Shown piece after piece: positions 42,957 to 53,340 of a DNA stretch of 64,000 nt; position 1 is the first letter of the stretch; each line of letters starts with the position of its first letter. The position numbers and the translations under genes were made by a program. The notes beneath the pieces were generated by a model. The model saw only the letters and a list, made by a program, of their open reading frames with translations, ran no database searches and was not told where the DNA came from. The stretch lies in assembly GCA_040901465.1 (NCBI GenBank), contig JBBDYN010000024.1, positions 82,230-146,229 on the forward strand, given 5' to 3'. Source of the DNA: JAUSIF01 sp040901465. Lineage in GTDB: Bacteria > Pseudomonadota > Alphaproteobacteria > Rhizobiales > Xanthobacteraceae.

Positions 42957-44969
42957 ATGTTCGGCGACATGCCGAAGCGCTACGTCAATCTGCATAGCGC
43001 GATCTTCGCGTTCTCGCTGATCATGTTCGTCTGGCTGGTCTGGTATTTCTACACCGGATACGGCGGCGCGCAGGAACTCGTCGCGCGGGTCATGTCGATC
43101 GCGCTGATCCTACAAATCCTCTTCATGTACCGGGAGAACTATCTCTACCCGTGGCTGCCGCCTGTCGTGAACCACGTGTTGGTGGCGCTCTATATCGCGA
43201 TCGCCCTCTATGCCTTCTGGCACTTCTGGTGGGAATTCGAAGAGATCGCGATTTACCGTCAGGGTTCATACACGCGGCAGGATTTCGTCGTCGGCCTGCT
43301 CGTGTTCCTGCTGGTCATGGAACTATCGCGGCTCGCGCATCCGATCCTGTTCTGGGTCAATGTCATTCTCGTCTTCTACACGTTCTGGGGCTATCTCAGC
43401 CCGATCGATTTCTTCTGGCATCCGGGCACCACGTTTTATCGCGTGGTCACGTCGAGCACGGTCGAAATGTCGACCGGCATCTACGGCATCTACGGGCAGC
43501 TGGCGCTTACGCTGATCGCCGCCTTCCTGCTGCTCGCCGGGGTGGCGAACGGGTTCGAAGCGCAGCGCGCGATGATCAACGTCATGCGGATCATCGCCGG
43601 CCGGTCGCGGCAGATGGTTCCGCAGACCGCGGTGCTGGGATCGAGCGCAATCGGCATGATCAGCGGCAGCGGCTCGGCCAACGCCGCCGTTGTCGGCACC
43701 ATCACGATTCCCCTGATGATGCGCTACGGCGTACCGGGCACCTTCGCCGCAGCGGTGGAGACCGCGGCTTCCATGGGCGGCCTGCTCATGCCGCCGATGA
43801 TGGGGGTCGGCGCCTTCCTCATGTCGGATTTTCTCGGCGTGCCCTATTGGGACGTAGTGCAACGCGGGTTCGCACTCGCCATCGTCTATTACGTGTCGAT
43901 CGGCATTGCGGTGTATCTCCTGTGCGTGCGCCTGCTGCCGCGGGGTGCGATCGAGACGCCGCAGGTGCCCATCTACGACAAGATCAAGACCGGCATCTTT
44001 TTCTCTTCCGTGCTCTACCTGCTCTACCTGATGGGCTGGGTCGGCATGGGCGAGTTGCGCGCGGCAATCTATACCGCGAGCTTCATGTTCCTGCTGCTGC
44101 TCGTGGTCTTCATCTATTTCAAGTACCTGCTTAAGGATCGCACGCTCGAAAGCGAGACACTGTTCGGCAATATCCGGCGCTCCATCGAAACCCATGCCGA
44201 GATGACGTCGTACCTGACGCTGCTCTTGGCGACGCTCGGCATCATGATCGGCCTGTTCACCGTCACCGGTTTCATCAACCGGATGGGATCCATGCTGCTC
44301 GATCTCGGCGCATGGAACATCATCGCGATGATCCTGATGGCATGGATATTTGGTTGGCTTGCCGGAGCCGGACTGCCGCCGACAGCCACCTACATTATCG
44401 GCGCGGTGGTGATCGTCGCGCCCATGCAAAAACTCGGCATCAATCCCTGGGTCGCGCATTTCTTCGTGTTTCTGATATCGGTCTGGGGTGAGCTTTCGCC
44501 GCCGACGTCGCTCACGGCGGCGGTGTCGGCGCGCATCGCCAATGCTTCGTTCCTGCGCACGATGTACGAGGCGCTCAAGATCTGCATGCCGATCACACTG
44601 ATGACCTTCGCCATCTTTGTCCGCTTCAACATGGTGGTGAACCCGGGTTGGCTGCAGGTCATGGACACGATCCTGGTGCTCATCGCCGTCTGCGGCATTA
44701 CATTCGCAATGTTCGGCCGCTTTACGGAAAATACCGCCGGCGATATATCGCTGCGTTTGCTGCTGGCGCTGGTTTCGTTCGCAACGATGTTCTATCCGGA
44801 CCCGATGTTCGCGGCGATACCCGCCACGTTTGGGCTGCTGGCGATAGTCGTCGGCATTTGGCGCCACCGCCAGATCGCCGCGCCCAAGACCCTCGTTGTC
44901 GCTGCCGAAACGAAAGCCGGAACCATACCGACGTCGGACCTGCACCGGCTCGAGACGAAATTGGATTGA
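42957..44969 (+). CDS. TRAP transporter fused 4TM/12TM permease (second system)
   Basis: 670-aa membrane protein. The DctQ-like part occupies about residues 1-170, and the DctM-like part follows with AIGMISGSGSANAAVVGTITIP, ASMGGLLMPPMMGVGAFLMSDFLG, AGAGLPPTATYIIGAVVIVAP and VWGELSPPTSLTAAVSARIA. It pairs with the TAXI protein upstream. Substrate unknown. A gap of 206 bp with the TetR palindrome separates it from the efflux operon. Confidence 0.93.
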   Translation: MFGDMPKRYVNLHSAIFAFSLIMFVWLVWYFYTGYGGAQELVARVMSIALILQILFMYRENYLYPWLPPVVNHVLVALYIAIALYAFWHFWWEFEEIAIYRQGSYTRQDFVVGLLVFLLVMELSRLAHPILFWVNVILVFYTFWGYLSPIDFFWHPGTTFYRVVTSSTVEMSTGIYGIYGQLALTLIAAFLLLAGVANGFEAQRAMINVMRIIAGRSRQMVPQTAVLGSSAIGMISGSGSANAAVVGTITIPLMMRYGVPGTFAAAVETAASMGGLLMPPMMGVGAFLMSDFLGVPYWDVVQRGFALAIVYYVSIGIAVYLLCVRLLPRGAIETPQVPIYDKIKTGIFFSSVLYLLYLMGWVGMGELRAAIYTASFMFLLLLVVFIYFKYLLKDRTLESETLFGNIRRSIETHAEMTSYLTLLLATLGIMIGLFTVTGFINRMGSMLLDLGAWNIIAMILMAWIFGWLAGAGLPPTATYIIGAVVIVAPMQKLGINPWVAHFFVFLISVWGELSPPTSLTAAVSARIANASFLRTMYEALKICMPITLMTFAIFVRFNMVVNPGWLQVMDTILVLIAVCGITFAMFGRFTENTAGDISLRLLLALVSFATMFYPDPMFAAIPATFGLLAIVVGIWRHRQIAAPKTLVVAAETKAGTIPTSDLHRLETKLD

Positions 44970-45131
44970 CTTCCAGCCGGACAGCCCGCCGCCGCGCAGA
45001 AGACGACACGGCCGCACCCTCCCGGCCCAATTAATGCGCTCACGTTTCGCCCGTTCGCGCGCCCTCTCAACATGCTGCGCCGCTGTCAGGGCCTTCCCCC
45101 AAAAGCCTCATTGACAATGACGCCTCCTTGT

Positions 45132-45151
45132 GAGAACGAACGTTCGTTCTC
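45132..45151. promoter_or_regulatory. perfect 20-bp palindrome, TetR-type operator
   Basis: GAGAACGAAC followed directly by its exact reverse complement GTTCGTTCTC, 24 bp before the TetR gene ATG. The GAACGAACGTTCGTTC core is a typical operator of TetR repressors of RND efflux genes. Binding by the adjacent TetR protein, with autoregulation of the whole operon, is a strong inference. Confidence 0.85.
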
Positions 45152-45175
45152 TTTTTTGCCGCAATGCACCATTAA

Positions 45176-45820
45176 ATGGGCCAGATGACCGTGCGCAGCG
45201 CCGCTACTCGCCGCCAGGCCGACCGCCGCGAAGAGATCCTCGACGCGGCCCAGCGTTGTTTTGCACGTTCAGGCTTCCACGGGGCGTCGATGCAGGAAAT
45301 CTGCGCCGAGGCGCGGATCAGTCCGGGCGGCCTCTATCGCTATTTCCCCTCCAAGGAGGCGATCATCGCCGCGATCGCCGAGCGCGACCGCGCGGATGCC
45401 GCGGCCAACTTCGCGGCCGTCGCCGATTTGCCCGACGTCTTTGCCGGACTGGAAGGGCTCGCACGGCACTATCTGATCGAGCGCCCGGCCGAGGAAATCG
45501 CGGTCTGCGCCGAGATCAGGACGGAAAGCCGCCGCAATCCGGATATCGCGCGCATCCATCACGCCATCAATTCCGACGTGGAAGCGGGCCTCGTCGGGAT
45601 ATTGCAAAAGGCCGTGGAGCGCGGCGAGATCCCGCCCGATCTCGACCTCGAGCGGATCGTGATTGTGCTGTTGGCACTCGGCGACGGGATCGAATGGCGT
45701 CGCGCTGTCGATCCCGCGTTCGACGCCGAATCCCTGCTTCCTTACATCATGCGAATCGTCAGGTGCCTGACCGGCGGCACCGCAACCGGGCCGAAATACG
45801 GCGAGGAGCCTGTCCGATGA
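45176..45820 (+). CDS. TetR/AcrR family transcriptional regulator
   Basis: 214-aa repressor. The N-terminal TetR helix-turn-helix is in EILDAAQRCFARSGFHGASMQEICAEA followed by ISPGGLYRYFPSKEAIIAAI (about residues 20-65). The helical C-terminal ligand domain has no recognised specificity. It is first in the operon; its stop overlaps the adaptor start (ATGA). The ATG at 45185 is a possible alternative. Expected to be released from the palindrome at 45132-45151 by an effluxed compound. Confidence 0.92.
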   Translation: MGQMTVRSAATRRQADRREEILDAAQRCFARSGFHGASMQEICAEARISPGGLYRYFPSKEAIIAAIAERDRADAAANFAAVADLPDVFAGLEGLARHYLIERPAEEIAVCAEIRTESRRNPDIARIHHAINSDVEAGLVGILQKAVERGEIPPDLDLERIVIVLLALGDGIEWRRAVDPAFDAESLLPYIMRIVRCLTGGTATGPKYGEEPVR

Positions 45821-46923
45821 AAGTCAGTCGTATCGTATCCGTCGGCATCGTCGCCGCAGCCCTCGCGTGGATCGGCTCCGGCTATTTCCTGCCGCACGAG
45901 TCTCCCGAGAGCACGGCCGCGATCACAAGCCAGACCAAATCCGACAAGCCGTTTCAGGTCGCGGTCGTCGAGACCAGCGTGGTCCCGCACAGCCGCAAGC
46001 TGGTGCTGTCGGGCCGCACCGAAGCGGACAAGAAGGTCACGGTCACGGCGCGCACGAACGGTGTCATCACCGAAATCCGCGTCAAGCGCGGCGACCACGT
46101 GAAGAAGGGCGACGTGATCGCCGTTCTCTCCGACGAGGCGCGCGACGCGCAGGTGGATCGCGCCCGCGCACTGCTCGAACAGAAGCGCCGCGAACGCGAG
46201 GCCCGGCAGCAATTGATTGAAAGGGGCACCCTGCCCCGCTTGAATCTTCTCGATCTCGAGGCGCAGGAGAAGGCCGCCGAGGCGGCACTGGCGATGGCGA
46301 TCGCCGAACGCGACCGCGGTCAAGTGCTTGCGCCCTGGACGGGCATCGTTAATTCGGTGCCGGCCGAGATCGGCCAAAGCATGAGCGGGCAACCGATGGG
46401 CGCGGGCAACGGAGAAATCGCCCAGATCCTCTCGCTCGATCCCATCATCGCAGTCGTCGAAGTCTCCGAGCGCAAGCTCTCCGGCCTCACCGTCGGCACT
46501 CCCGCGGAAATTCGCCTGACCAACGGCAAAACCGCGACCGGCCGCGTGCGCTTCATCTCGAAGAGCGCGAGCGCGACGACGCGCACCTATCGCGTTGACG
46601 TCGAGGCGGCCAATCCGGATAACAAGATGCCGGACGGCATCACGGTCGAGGTCGCAGTCGCGCTCGAGGCCACGCCGGCGACGCAGGTACCGCGCTCGGC
46701 GCTGACCTTCTCGTCCGGCGGCGATCTCGGCGTCCGAATCGTCCGCGCCAACAACGCGGTAGAATTCGTGCCGGTGACGATCGCCGCGGACGAGCAGGAA
46801 CACATGTGGGTCACCGGCGTGCCCGATCGCTCCCGGCTCATCGTGCAGGGGCAGGATTTCGTGCGCGAGGGCCAGGTGGTCGAGGCGGTCCCCGCGACCG
46901 AACAGAAGACCGCGCGGCGATAA
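45817..46923 (+). CDS. RND efflux periplasmic adaptor
   Basis: 368 aa. An N-terminal hydrophobic segment (IVSVGIVAAALAWIGSGYF) serves as anchor or signal. The lipoyl halves are VTVTARTNGVITEIRVKRGDHVKKGDVIAVL and VLAPWTGIVNSVPAEIGQ, around a charged coiled-coil of about residues 105-160. The beta-barrel follows (ILSLDPIIAVVEVSERKLSGL). The overlap with the TetR stop shows coupling. It precedes the RND permease by 24 bp. Confidence 0.93.
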   Translation: MKVSRIVSVGIVAAALAWIGSGYFLPHESPESTAAITSQTKSDKPFQVAVVETSVVPHSRKLVLSGRTEADKKVTVTARTNGVITEIRVKRGDHVKKGDVIAVLSDEARDAQVDRARALLEQKRREREARQQLIERGTLPRLNLLDLEAQEKAAEAALAMAIAERDRGQVLAPWTGIVNSVPAEIGQSMSGQPMGAGNGEIAQILSLDPIIAVVEVSERKLSGLTVGTPAEIRLTNGKTATGRVRFISKSASATTRTYRVDVEAANPDNKMPDGITVEVAVALEATPATQVPRSALTFSSGGDLGVRIVRANNAVEFVPVTIAADEQEHMWVTGVPDRSRLIVQGQDFVREGQVVEAVPATEQKTARR

Positions 46924-46947
46924 TCGCGAGATACAGGCAGCAGCGCC

Positions 46948-49900
46948 ATGCAGACTCCCGTCGACTACGCAATCAGCCACGCGCGCCTCACGCTCGCGAC
47001 GCTCGCCTTCCTGCTCATCGCCGGCTTCGTCGCCTATATGACGATCCCCAAGGAAGCGGAGCCCGACGTCCGCATTCCGATCGTTTACGTGCAGCTGCAG
47101 CAGCGCGGCATCAGTCCCGAGGACGCCGAGCGCCTGTTGCTGCGCCCGCTGGAGACGAAGCTCAAGTCGGTTTCCAACGTGAAGGAAATGCGTTCGACGG
47201 CCTTCGAGGGCGGCGGATTCGTGCTGCTCGAATTCGAGGCGGGGTTCGACTCCAAGTCCGCGCTCGCCGACGTGCGCGCCAAGGTCGACGAGGGCAAGAG
47301 CGATCTGCCGCGCGACGCCGAGGAACCGCTCGTAGAAGAGGTAAATCTTTCCGCCTATCCGGTGCTGGTCGTCGCGCTGTCCGGCAACGTGCCCGAGCGC
47401 ACGCTGTTGCGCGCGGGCCGCGTGCTGAAGAACGCGATCGAGCAGGCTCCCGGCGTGCTCGCCGCCGAGCTGCGCGGCGCGCGCGACGAAGTGGTCGAGA
47501 TCGTCGCCGAACCGATGCTGATGAAGAGTTACGGCATCGCGCTCGAGGACCTCATTGCGGTCACTCAATCGTCGAACGCGCTGGTCGCCGCCGGTGCGCT
47601 GGAAGGCGAAACCGGCCGCTTCGCGGTCAAAATCCCCTCCCTCGTCGAGCGGCCGCAGGACATGCTGCAAATCCCGGTGGCTTCGACTGCCGGCGCCACC
47701 GTGACGCTCGGCGACATCGCGCAGGTGAAGCCGACCTTTAAGGACGCGACCACGGTTACGCGCGTCAACGGCAAGCCGGCCATGACGGTCGAGGTGTCGA
47801 AGCGAACCGGCGCAAACCTGATCGAGACCGTCGACATCGTGAAACACATTGTCGAGCGCGTGAAACAGACCTGGCCGGCAGGGGTCGAGGTCACATTCTC
47901 GCAGGACAAGTCGCGATTGATCCGCGACATGCTCTCGGAGCTGCAAAACTCCGTGATCACGGCGGTGCTTCTCGTCACCGTGATCATCCTGTTCGTGCTC
48001 GGCTTCCGTGCCTCGCTCTTCATCGGCATTGCGATCCCGGCTTCGTTCCTCGCCGGCATTCTCGGCCTCTATCTCGCTGGACTGACGATCAACATCGTCG
48101 TCCTGTTCTCGCTCATTCTCGCCGTCGGCATGCTGGTCGACGACGCGATCATCGTGTCCGAATTTGCCGAACGGCGCATGGCCGAGGGCACGCCGCCGCG
48201 CGAAGCCTATTCCTTTGCCGCCAAGCGCATGGCCGGGCCGGTTACCGCGGCGACCTTCACGCGCATCGCCGCGTTCTCGCCGCTGCTGTTCTGGCCGGGC
48301 GTCGTCGGCGAGTTCATGAAGTACATGCCGATCACCCTGATCGCGACCTTGTTCGCGTCGCTCGTCGTAGCCTTGATTTTCACGCCAACGCTCGGCGCGC
48401 TGCTTGGCCGCGCTTCGCCGGTTCCGCACGATGAACGCGCCCGCGACGACGGACCCTATATGCGCGTCGTGCGACTCGTTCTGCGTCGGCCCGGCGCCAC
48501 GCTCGGCATGGCCTTCGTGCTGCTCGCGCTCGTGATGACGGCGTACGGAAAATTCGGCCGCGGCGTCGAATTCTTCCCCGACGTCGAGCCGGACTTCGGC
48601 CTCGTCGTGGTGCACGGACGCGGCAATCTTTCCATGACCGAGAAGGACAAGCTGGTCGGCGAGGTTGAGAGGAAAGTGCTCGCGCATAAGGAACTAAAGA
48701 CGGTCTACACCCGCGTCGGCGAACAGCCGCGCGGCCTTTCCGAGCTCACCGAGGACACGATCGGCGTGATCCAGTACGAGTTCATCGACTGGAAAGAACG
48801 CCGGCCTGCCCGCGAGATCATGGAGCAAATTCGCCGCGACACGCGCGACATCCCCGGCGTGCTCGTCGAGGTCACGTCACCAAACGCCGGGCCGCCGACC
48901 GGCAAGCCGGTGCAGGTGCAATTGAGCGCGATCGATCCGGCCGCTCTGCCCGAGGCGGCGAAAAAGGTCTCTGCCATGCTCGCCGCGCGCGTCGACATCC
49001 GCGATCTCGACGACGGGCTGCCGTTGCCCGGTATCGACTGGAAGATCAGCGTGAACAAGGCCGAGGCTGCGAAGTACGCGGCCGGCGTCTCCGCGGTCGG
49101 CACCGCCGTCCAGCTCGTCACCAATGGCGTCAAGGTCACGGAATATCGCCCGGCCGACAACGACAAGGCCGTCGATATCATCGTGCGTTTCCCGCAGGAC
49201 CGCCGCAGCCTCGACCAGATCGACGAACTGCGCATGCAGACTTCCGCCGGCCATGTCCCGATCGGCAATTTCGTGCAGCGCGAGCCCACCCCGCGCGTCG
49301 GCTACATCAACCGTGTTGCCGGCGGCCGCGTCATCACCGTTGCCTCGAACGTCGTGGAGGGCGTGCAGAGCGCGAAAGTGCAGCAGGAAATCACCGCCGA
49401 GCTCAACAGGATGGACCTCGGACCGGGCGTGACCTGGAAGCTGAAGGGCGAGGACGAAGAGCGCGAGAAGGCCTCGGCCTTCCTGCTCAAGGCCTTCGGC
49501 ACCGCGATGTTTCTGATCTTCGCGATCCTGCTTGCCCAATTCAACAAGCTCACTTCGGTCGGAATCGTTCTCTCCGCGGTCGTATTGTCCACCTTCGGCG
49601 TGCTCATCGGCCTGTTGGTCATGGGCCAGGCGTTCGGCGTCGTCATGACCGGCATCGGCATCATCGCCAACGCCGGCGTGATTGTGAACAACAACATCGT
49701 CTTGATCGACACCTATGATCGGCTGCGGCGCGAAGGCATGGCCGCCTACGACGCGATCATCGAGACCTGCCGCGAACGCGCACGCCCGGTGGTGCTCACG
49801 GCTGTCGCCGCGATCCTCGGCGTGTTGCCGATCGCATTCGGCATCAATCTCGAGTTCGTCAATCGCGAGATCAATATCGGCGCCCCCGCGACGCAGTGGT

Positions 49901-50067
49901 GGATCAACCTGTCGACCGCGATCGTGTTCGGCCTCGGGTTCGCGACGATCCTGACGCTCGTGATCACGCCCGCGGCCTTGATGGCGGTCGAGAATCTCGC
50001 CGAACGGCACCGGCGCCTCGGCGCGGGCTGGTTCCGGCGCGGCAAGCCGGTAGCAGCGAATGGCTGA
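46948..50067 (+). CDS. RND efflux permease
   Basis: 1039 aa. The start is DYAISHARLTLATLAFLLIAGFVAYMTIPKEAEPD; the porter domains and the TM4 proton-relay motif LVDDAIIVSEFAERRM (near residue 400) follow. The C-terminal half has GIIANAGVIVNNNIVLIDTYDRL and AVAAILGVLPIAFGINLEF. It differs clearly from the AcrB-like pump at 611-3772 and belongs to another RND branch. Last gene of the TetR-controlled operon. Confidence 0.94.
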   Translation: MQTPVDYAISHARLTLATLAFLLIAGFVAYMTIPKEAEPDVRIPIVYVQLQQRGISPEDAERLLLRPLETKLKSVSNVKEMRSTAFEGGGFVLLEFEAGFDSKSALADVRAKVDEGKSDLPRDAEEPLVEEVNLSAYPVLVVALSGNVPERTLLRAGRVLKNAIEQAPGVLAAELRGARDEVVEIVAEPMLMKSYGIALEDLIAVTQSSNALVAAGALEGETGRFAVKIPSLVERPQDMLQIPVASTAGATVTLGDIAQVKPTFKDATTVTRVNGKPAMTVEVSKRTGANLIETVDIVKHIVERVKQTWPAGVEVTFSQDKSRLIRDMLSELQNSVITAVLLVTVIILFVLGFRASLFIGIAIPASFLAGILGLYLAGLTINIVVLFSLILAVGMLVDDAIIVSEFAERRMAEGTPPREAYSFAAKRMAGPVTAATFTRIAAFSPLLFWPGVVGEFMKYMPITLIATLFASLVVALIFTPTLGALLGRASPVPHDERARDDGPYMRVVRLVLRRPGATLGMAFVLLALVMTAYGKFGRGVEFFPDVEPDFGLVVVHGRGNLSMTEKDKLVGEVERKVLAHKELKTVYTRVGEQPRGLSELTEDTIGVIQYEFIDWKERRPAREIMEQIRRDTRDIPGVLVEVTSPNAGPPTGKPVQVQLSAIDPAALPEAAKKVSAMLAARVDIRDLDDGLPLPGIDWKISVNKAEAAKYAAGVSAVGTAVQLVTNGVKVTEYRPADNDKAVDIIVRFPQDRRSLDQIDELRMQTSAGHVPIGNFVQREPTPRVGYINRVAGGRVITVASNVVEGVQSAKVQQEITAELNRMDLGPGVTWKLKGEDEEREKASAFLLKAFGTAMFLIFAILLAQFNKLTSVGIVLSAVVLSTFGVLIGLLVMGQAFGVVMTGIGIIANAGVIVNNNIVLIDTYDRLRREGMAAYDAIIETCRERARPVVLTAVAAILGVLPIAFGINLEFVNREINIGAPATQWWINLSTAIVFGLGFATILTLVITPAALMAVENLAERHRRLGAGWFRRGKPVAANG

Positions 50068-50089
50068 CGACTCCCGAATAATCCGCTCC

Positions 50090-50167
50090 CTCATGGCCGG
50101 GCTTGACCCGGCCATCCAGAGCAAGTGGCACGGCCGTCTGGATGCGCGGGTCAAGCCCGCGCATGAG
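50090..50167. repeat. REP-like long palindromic element
   Basis: Near-perfect inverted repeat of about 31-nt arms (50090-50120 and 50137-50167) around a 16-nt centre. Each arm contains its own small palindrome with the core CCGGGCTTGACCCGG or its counterpart. The arms begin CTCATG and end CATGAG. It sits between convergent genes just before the terminator. Degenerate copies are at 61138-61236 and 37661-37678. Confidence 0.8.
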
Positions 50168-50173
50168 GAAACA

Positions 50174-50206
50174 AAAAGGGGCCCGCAAGGGCCCCTTTTC
50201 TTTTTG
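50174..50206. terminator. bidirectional intrinsic terminator between RND permease and leuA
   Basis: 11-bp perfect stem AAAAGGGGCCC/GGGCCCCTTTT with a GCAA tetraloop (174-199 of this kilobase), followed by CTTTTT. Its A-rich left flank lets it work in both directions, suitable for the convergent pair. Confidence 0.9.
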
Positions 50207-50219
50207 CCCCAGCGACGAA

Positions 50220-51782
<1,563 letters not shown>

Positions 51783-51845
51783 TGGCTGATTTCCTTCTCC
51801 TCGCTCGCGCCCTTCACTGAGGCGCCCTGGGGTTCGATCTCCAGT

Positions 51846-51888
51846 CCCCTGAGTGCCAAGGCGCACGCGCCCGGCCGGCCCTCAGGGG
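51846..51888 (-). promoter_or_regulatory. leuA leader hairpin (putative attenuator)
   Basis: On the minus strand CCCCTGAG (51888-51881) pairs with CTCAGGGG (51853-51846); inside, GGCGC-GT-GCGCC forms a second stem at 51860-51871. The 5' arm includes the leader-peptide stop codon, so a ribosome finishing or stalling there would control folding. No long T-run follows, so it may act with further downstream pairing. Confidence 0.6.
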
Positions 51889-52013
51889 CGGCGAAGGAGA
51901 AGGAGCCCGGCGAGAATAAGAGCCTGGCCCGAAATCGCGGCTGCGATCGGGTTTGCGGTGCGGCCTTTGCAGTTCGAATTCACGACGGCGCTCGCGTCCA
52001 GCTCTCGAATCAT
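51882..52013 (-). CDS. leuA leader peptide
   Basis: 43-codon reading frame with ATG at 52013; a GTG at 51983 is an alternative start. The C-terminal 13 residues are ALILAGLLLLRRP, with six leucine codons of CTT/CTC type in 27 nt, directly before the stop and the hairpin. It lies about 100 bp upstream of leuA. This is the arrangement of ribosome-mediated attenuation, in which leucine shortage stalls the ribosome. Confidence 0.75.
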   Translation of the reverse strand: MIRELDASAVVNSNCKGRTANPIAAAISGQALILAGLLLLRRP

Positions 52014-52111
52014 TCGCCAGTTTTCGCCCCTTTGATTACCAAAGGGTGAAACCGGCGCGTTCCGTTTGTAGCCGAGTTGCTGACGGCAGCGCAAGCCGCC
52101 GCGCGCCCGCG

Positions 52112-52897
52112 CTATTTTTGCGCCTTGATCCAGCCGCTGACGGTTGAAACCACGGTTCCGTCGATGCCCGCGAAGCCGTGCGCGGCTTGGGCTTCGCACG
52201 GATCGCCCTTGCCGTCCGGCCCATCGAGCATGATCACATCGATCTTGCCGCCGTGCCAGGCCTTGAACGCGTCGATGCTGGCCGGCGACGTGTATTTGCA
52301 TCCGTCCTTCTTGTGTCCGACGACCATGAACGGAAGTTGCGCTTTCGCTGGACTGTTCTTGGTCGCCTTCTGGAAGCTCGGCTGATCGCCGAATGTCATC
52401 AGCATTGGCGCAGTCAGAACGACAAAATCCGGACGGCCTGGACCGGTAGCGTTTTCGAGCGCGGTACCCGCTGATACTGCGCCGCGGCTCGTGCCGACGA
52501 GAGCCACCGGCGTCTTGATGTCGCGCATGTAGGCGATCACCGCGCCGATGTCCTGGCCGTGCGGCGCGCTGTAGCGATAACCGCCCTTCGGGGCCGCCGG
52601 CGTGCCCATGTCCGACGCTGCGTCCGGTACGATCGTGGCAAAGCCTGCGCGCGCGTAATCGGCGCGCGTACGCACGAGCTGGTTGCCCGCGCCCCAGCCG
52701 ATCTTGCCGTCGGGCGAAAGCGCAAGAACGCCGTGACCTCCGGCGAGCAACACGACACTGCCGACGGGATTGGCCGGCTTGGTCAGGAGCGCACGGACGA
52801 TCTGGCCGCGCGACGGAATATCGACCACGGTTTCCGTCTGCGCCTGAACCGAGGTCGCGGCTGCTGCAAATGTCAGCGCAAAAACAATGGCGCGCAT
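52112..52897 (-). CDS. secreted alpha/beta-hydrolase-like protein
   Basis: 261 aa. An N-terminal signal peptide RAIVFALTFAAAATSVQAQ is followed by a hydrolase-like core: SVVLLAGGHGVLAL, the nucleophile elbow ALVGTSRGAVSAG (Ser in GTSRG, about residue 138), an Asp near VIMLDGPDG, and a His in AHGFAG near the end. A complete Ser-Asp-His triad is plausible. The single-domain form and the cysteines near the C-terminus suggest a periplasmic esterase-like enzyme; the substrate is unknown. Confidence 0.75.
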   Translation of the reverse strand: MRAIVFALTFAAAATSVQAQTETVVDIPSRGQIVRALLTKPANPVGSVVLLAGGHGVLALSPDGKIGWGAGNQLVRTRADYARAGFATIVPDAASDMGTPAAPKGGYRYSAPHGQDIGAVIAYMRDIKTPVALVGTSRGAVSAGTALENATGPGRPDFVVLTAPMLMTFGDQPSFQKATKNSPAKAQLPFMVVGHKKDGCKYTSPASIDAFKAWHGGKIDVIMLDGPDGKGDPCEAQAAHGFAGIDGTVVSTVSGWIKAQK

Positions 52898-52989
52898 GTG
52901 TGGATGTCTCCGGTTGCCGATAAGAGCTTGCCCCCGCGCTGCATCGGGTTCAAGTTCAGCCGCCTAACCCTCGTGCCGCCAGAGGCCCA

Positions 52990-53340
52990 ATGGTCCGCGT
53001 CATTCCCGCTGCCGGTCTTGCGCTTTTATTGGCGGCTTGTGCGTCGAGCGACCGGCTTGGTCCCAGCACATCCGCGCCGGCCGGGCCGAGCGTGATTTCC
53101 GGATCGGGCAGCACTGGATCGGCGCTGGCGATCGTTGCCGGGCCGGCGGGTTGCGCCGGTCCGATCTCCGAATATCTGCAGATCATCGACGCCGACGCCG
53201 AGAGCGGCGCTCTCAACCCTGGCGTCTATAACCGGGTTACGACGGATCTTGGAGCCGTGAAGCAGGCCTGCGCCGCCGGCCGCGAAGCCGAAGCACGCAG
53301 TCAGCTCGCCGCAGTAAAGGCGCGCTACGGCTACCGCTAA
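52990..53340 (+). CDS. small lipoprotein of unknown function
   Basis: 116 aa. Signal peptide with lipobox LLLAAC (Cys at about residue 17), then a Ser/Gly/Pro-rich linker to about residue 50. A compact domain with two cysteines (AGCAGPISEYLQIIDADAESG and KQACAAGREAEARSQL) follows. No family recognised. Its stop overlaps the convergent PPK2 gene by four bases. Confidence 0.7.
   Translation: MVRVIPAAGLALLLAACASSDRLGPSTSAPAGPSVISGSGSTGSALAIVAGPAGCAGPISEYLQIIDADAESGALNPGVYNRVTTDLGAVKQACAAGREAEARSQLAAVKARYGYR

Noticed and set aside
45742..48687. 981-codon minus-strand open frame
   Set aside because: It is antisense to the adaptor and RND permease genes, is rich in Arg/His/Asp and has no recognisable domain. 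High GC favours such long antisense frames.
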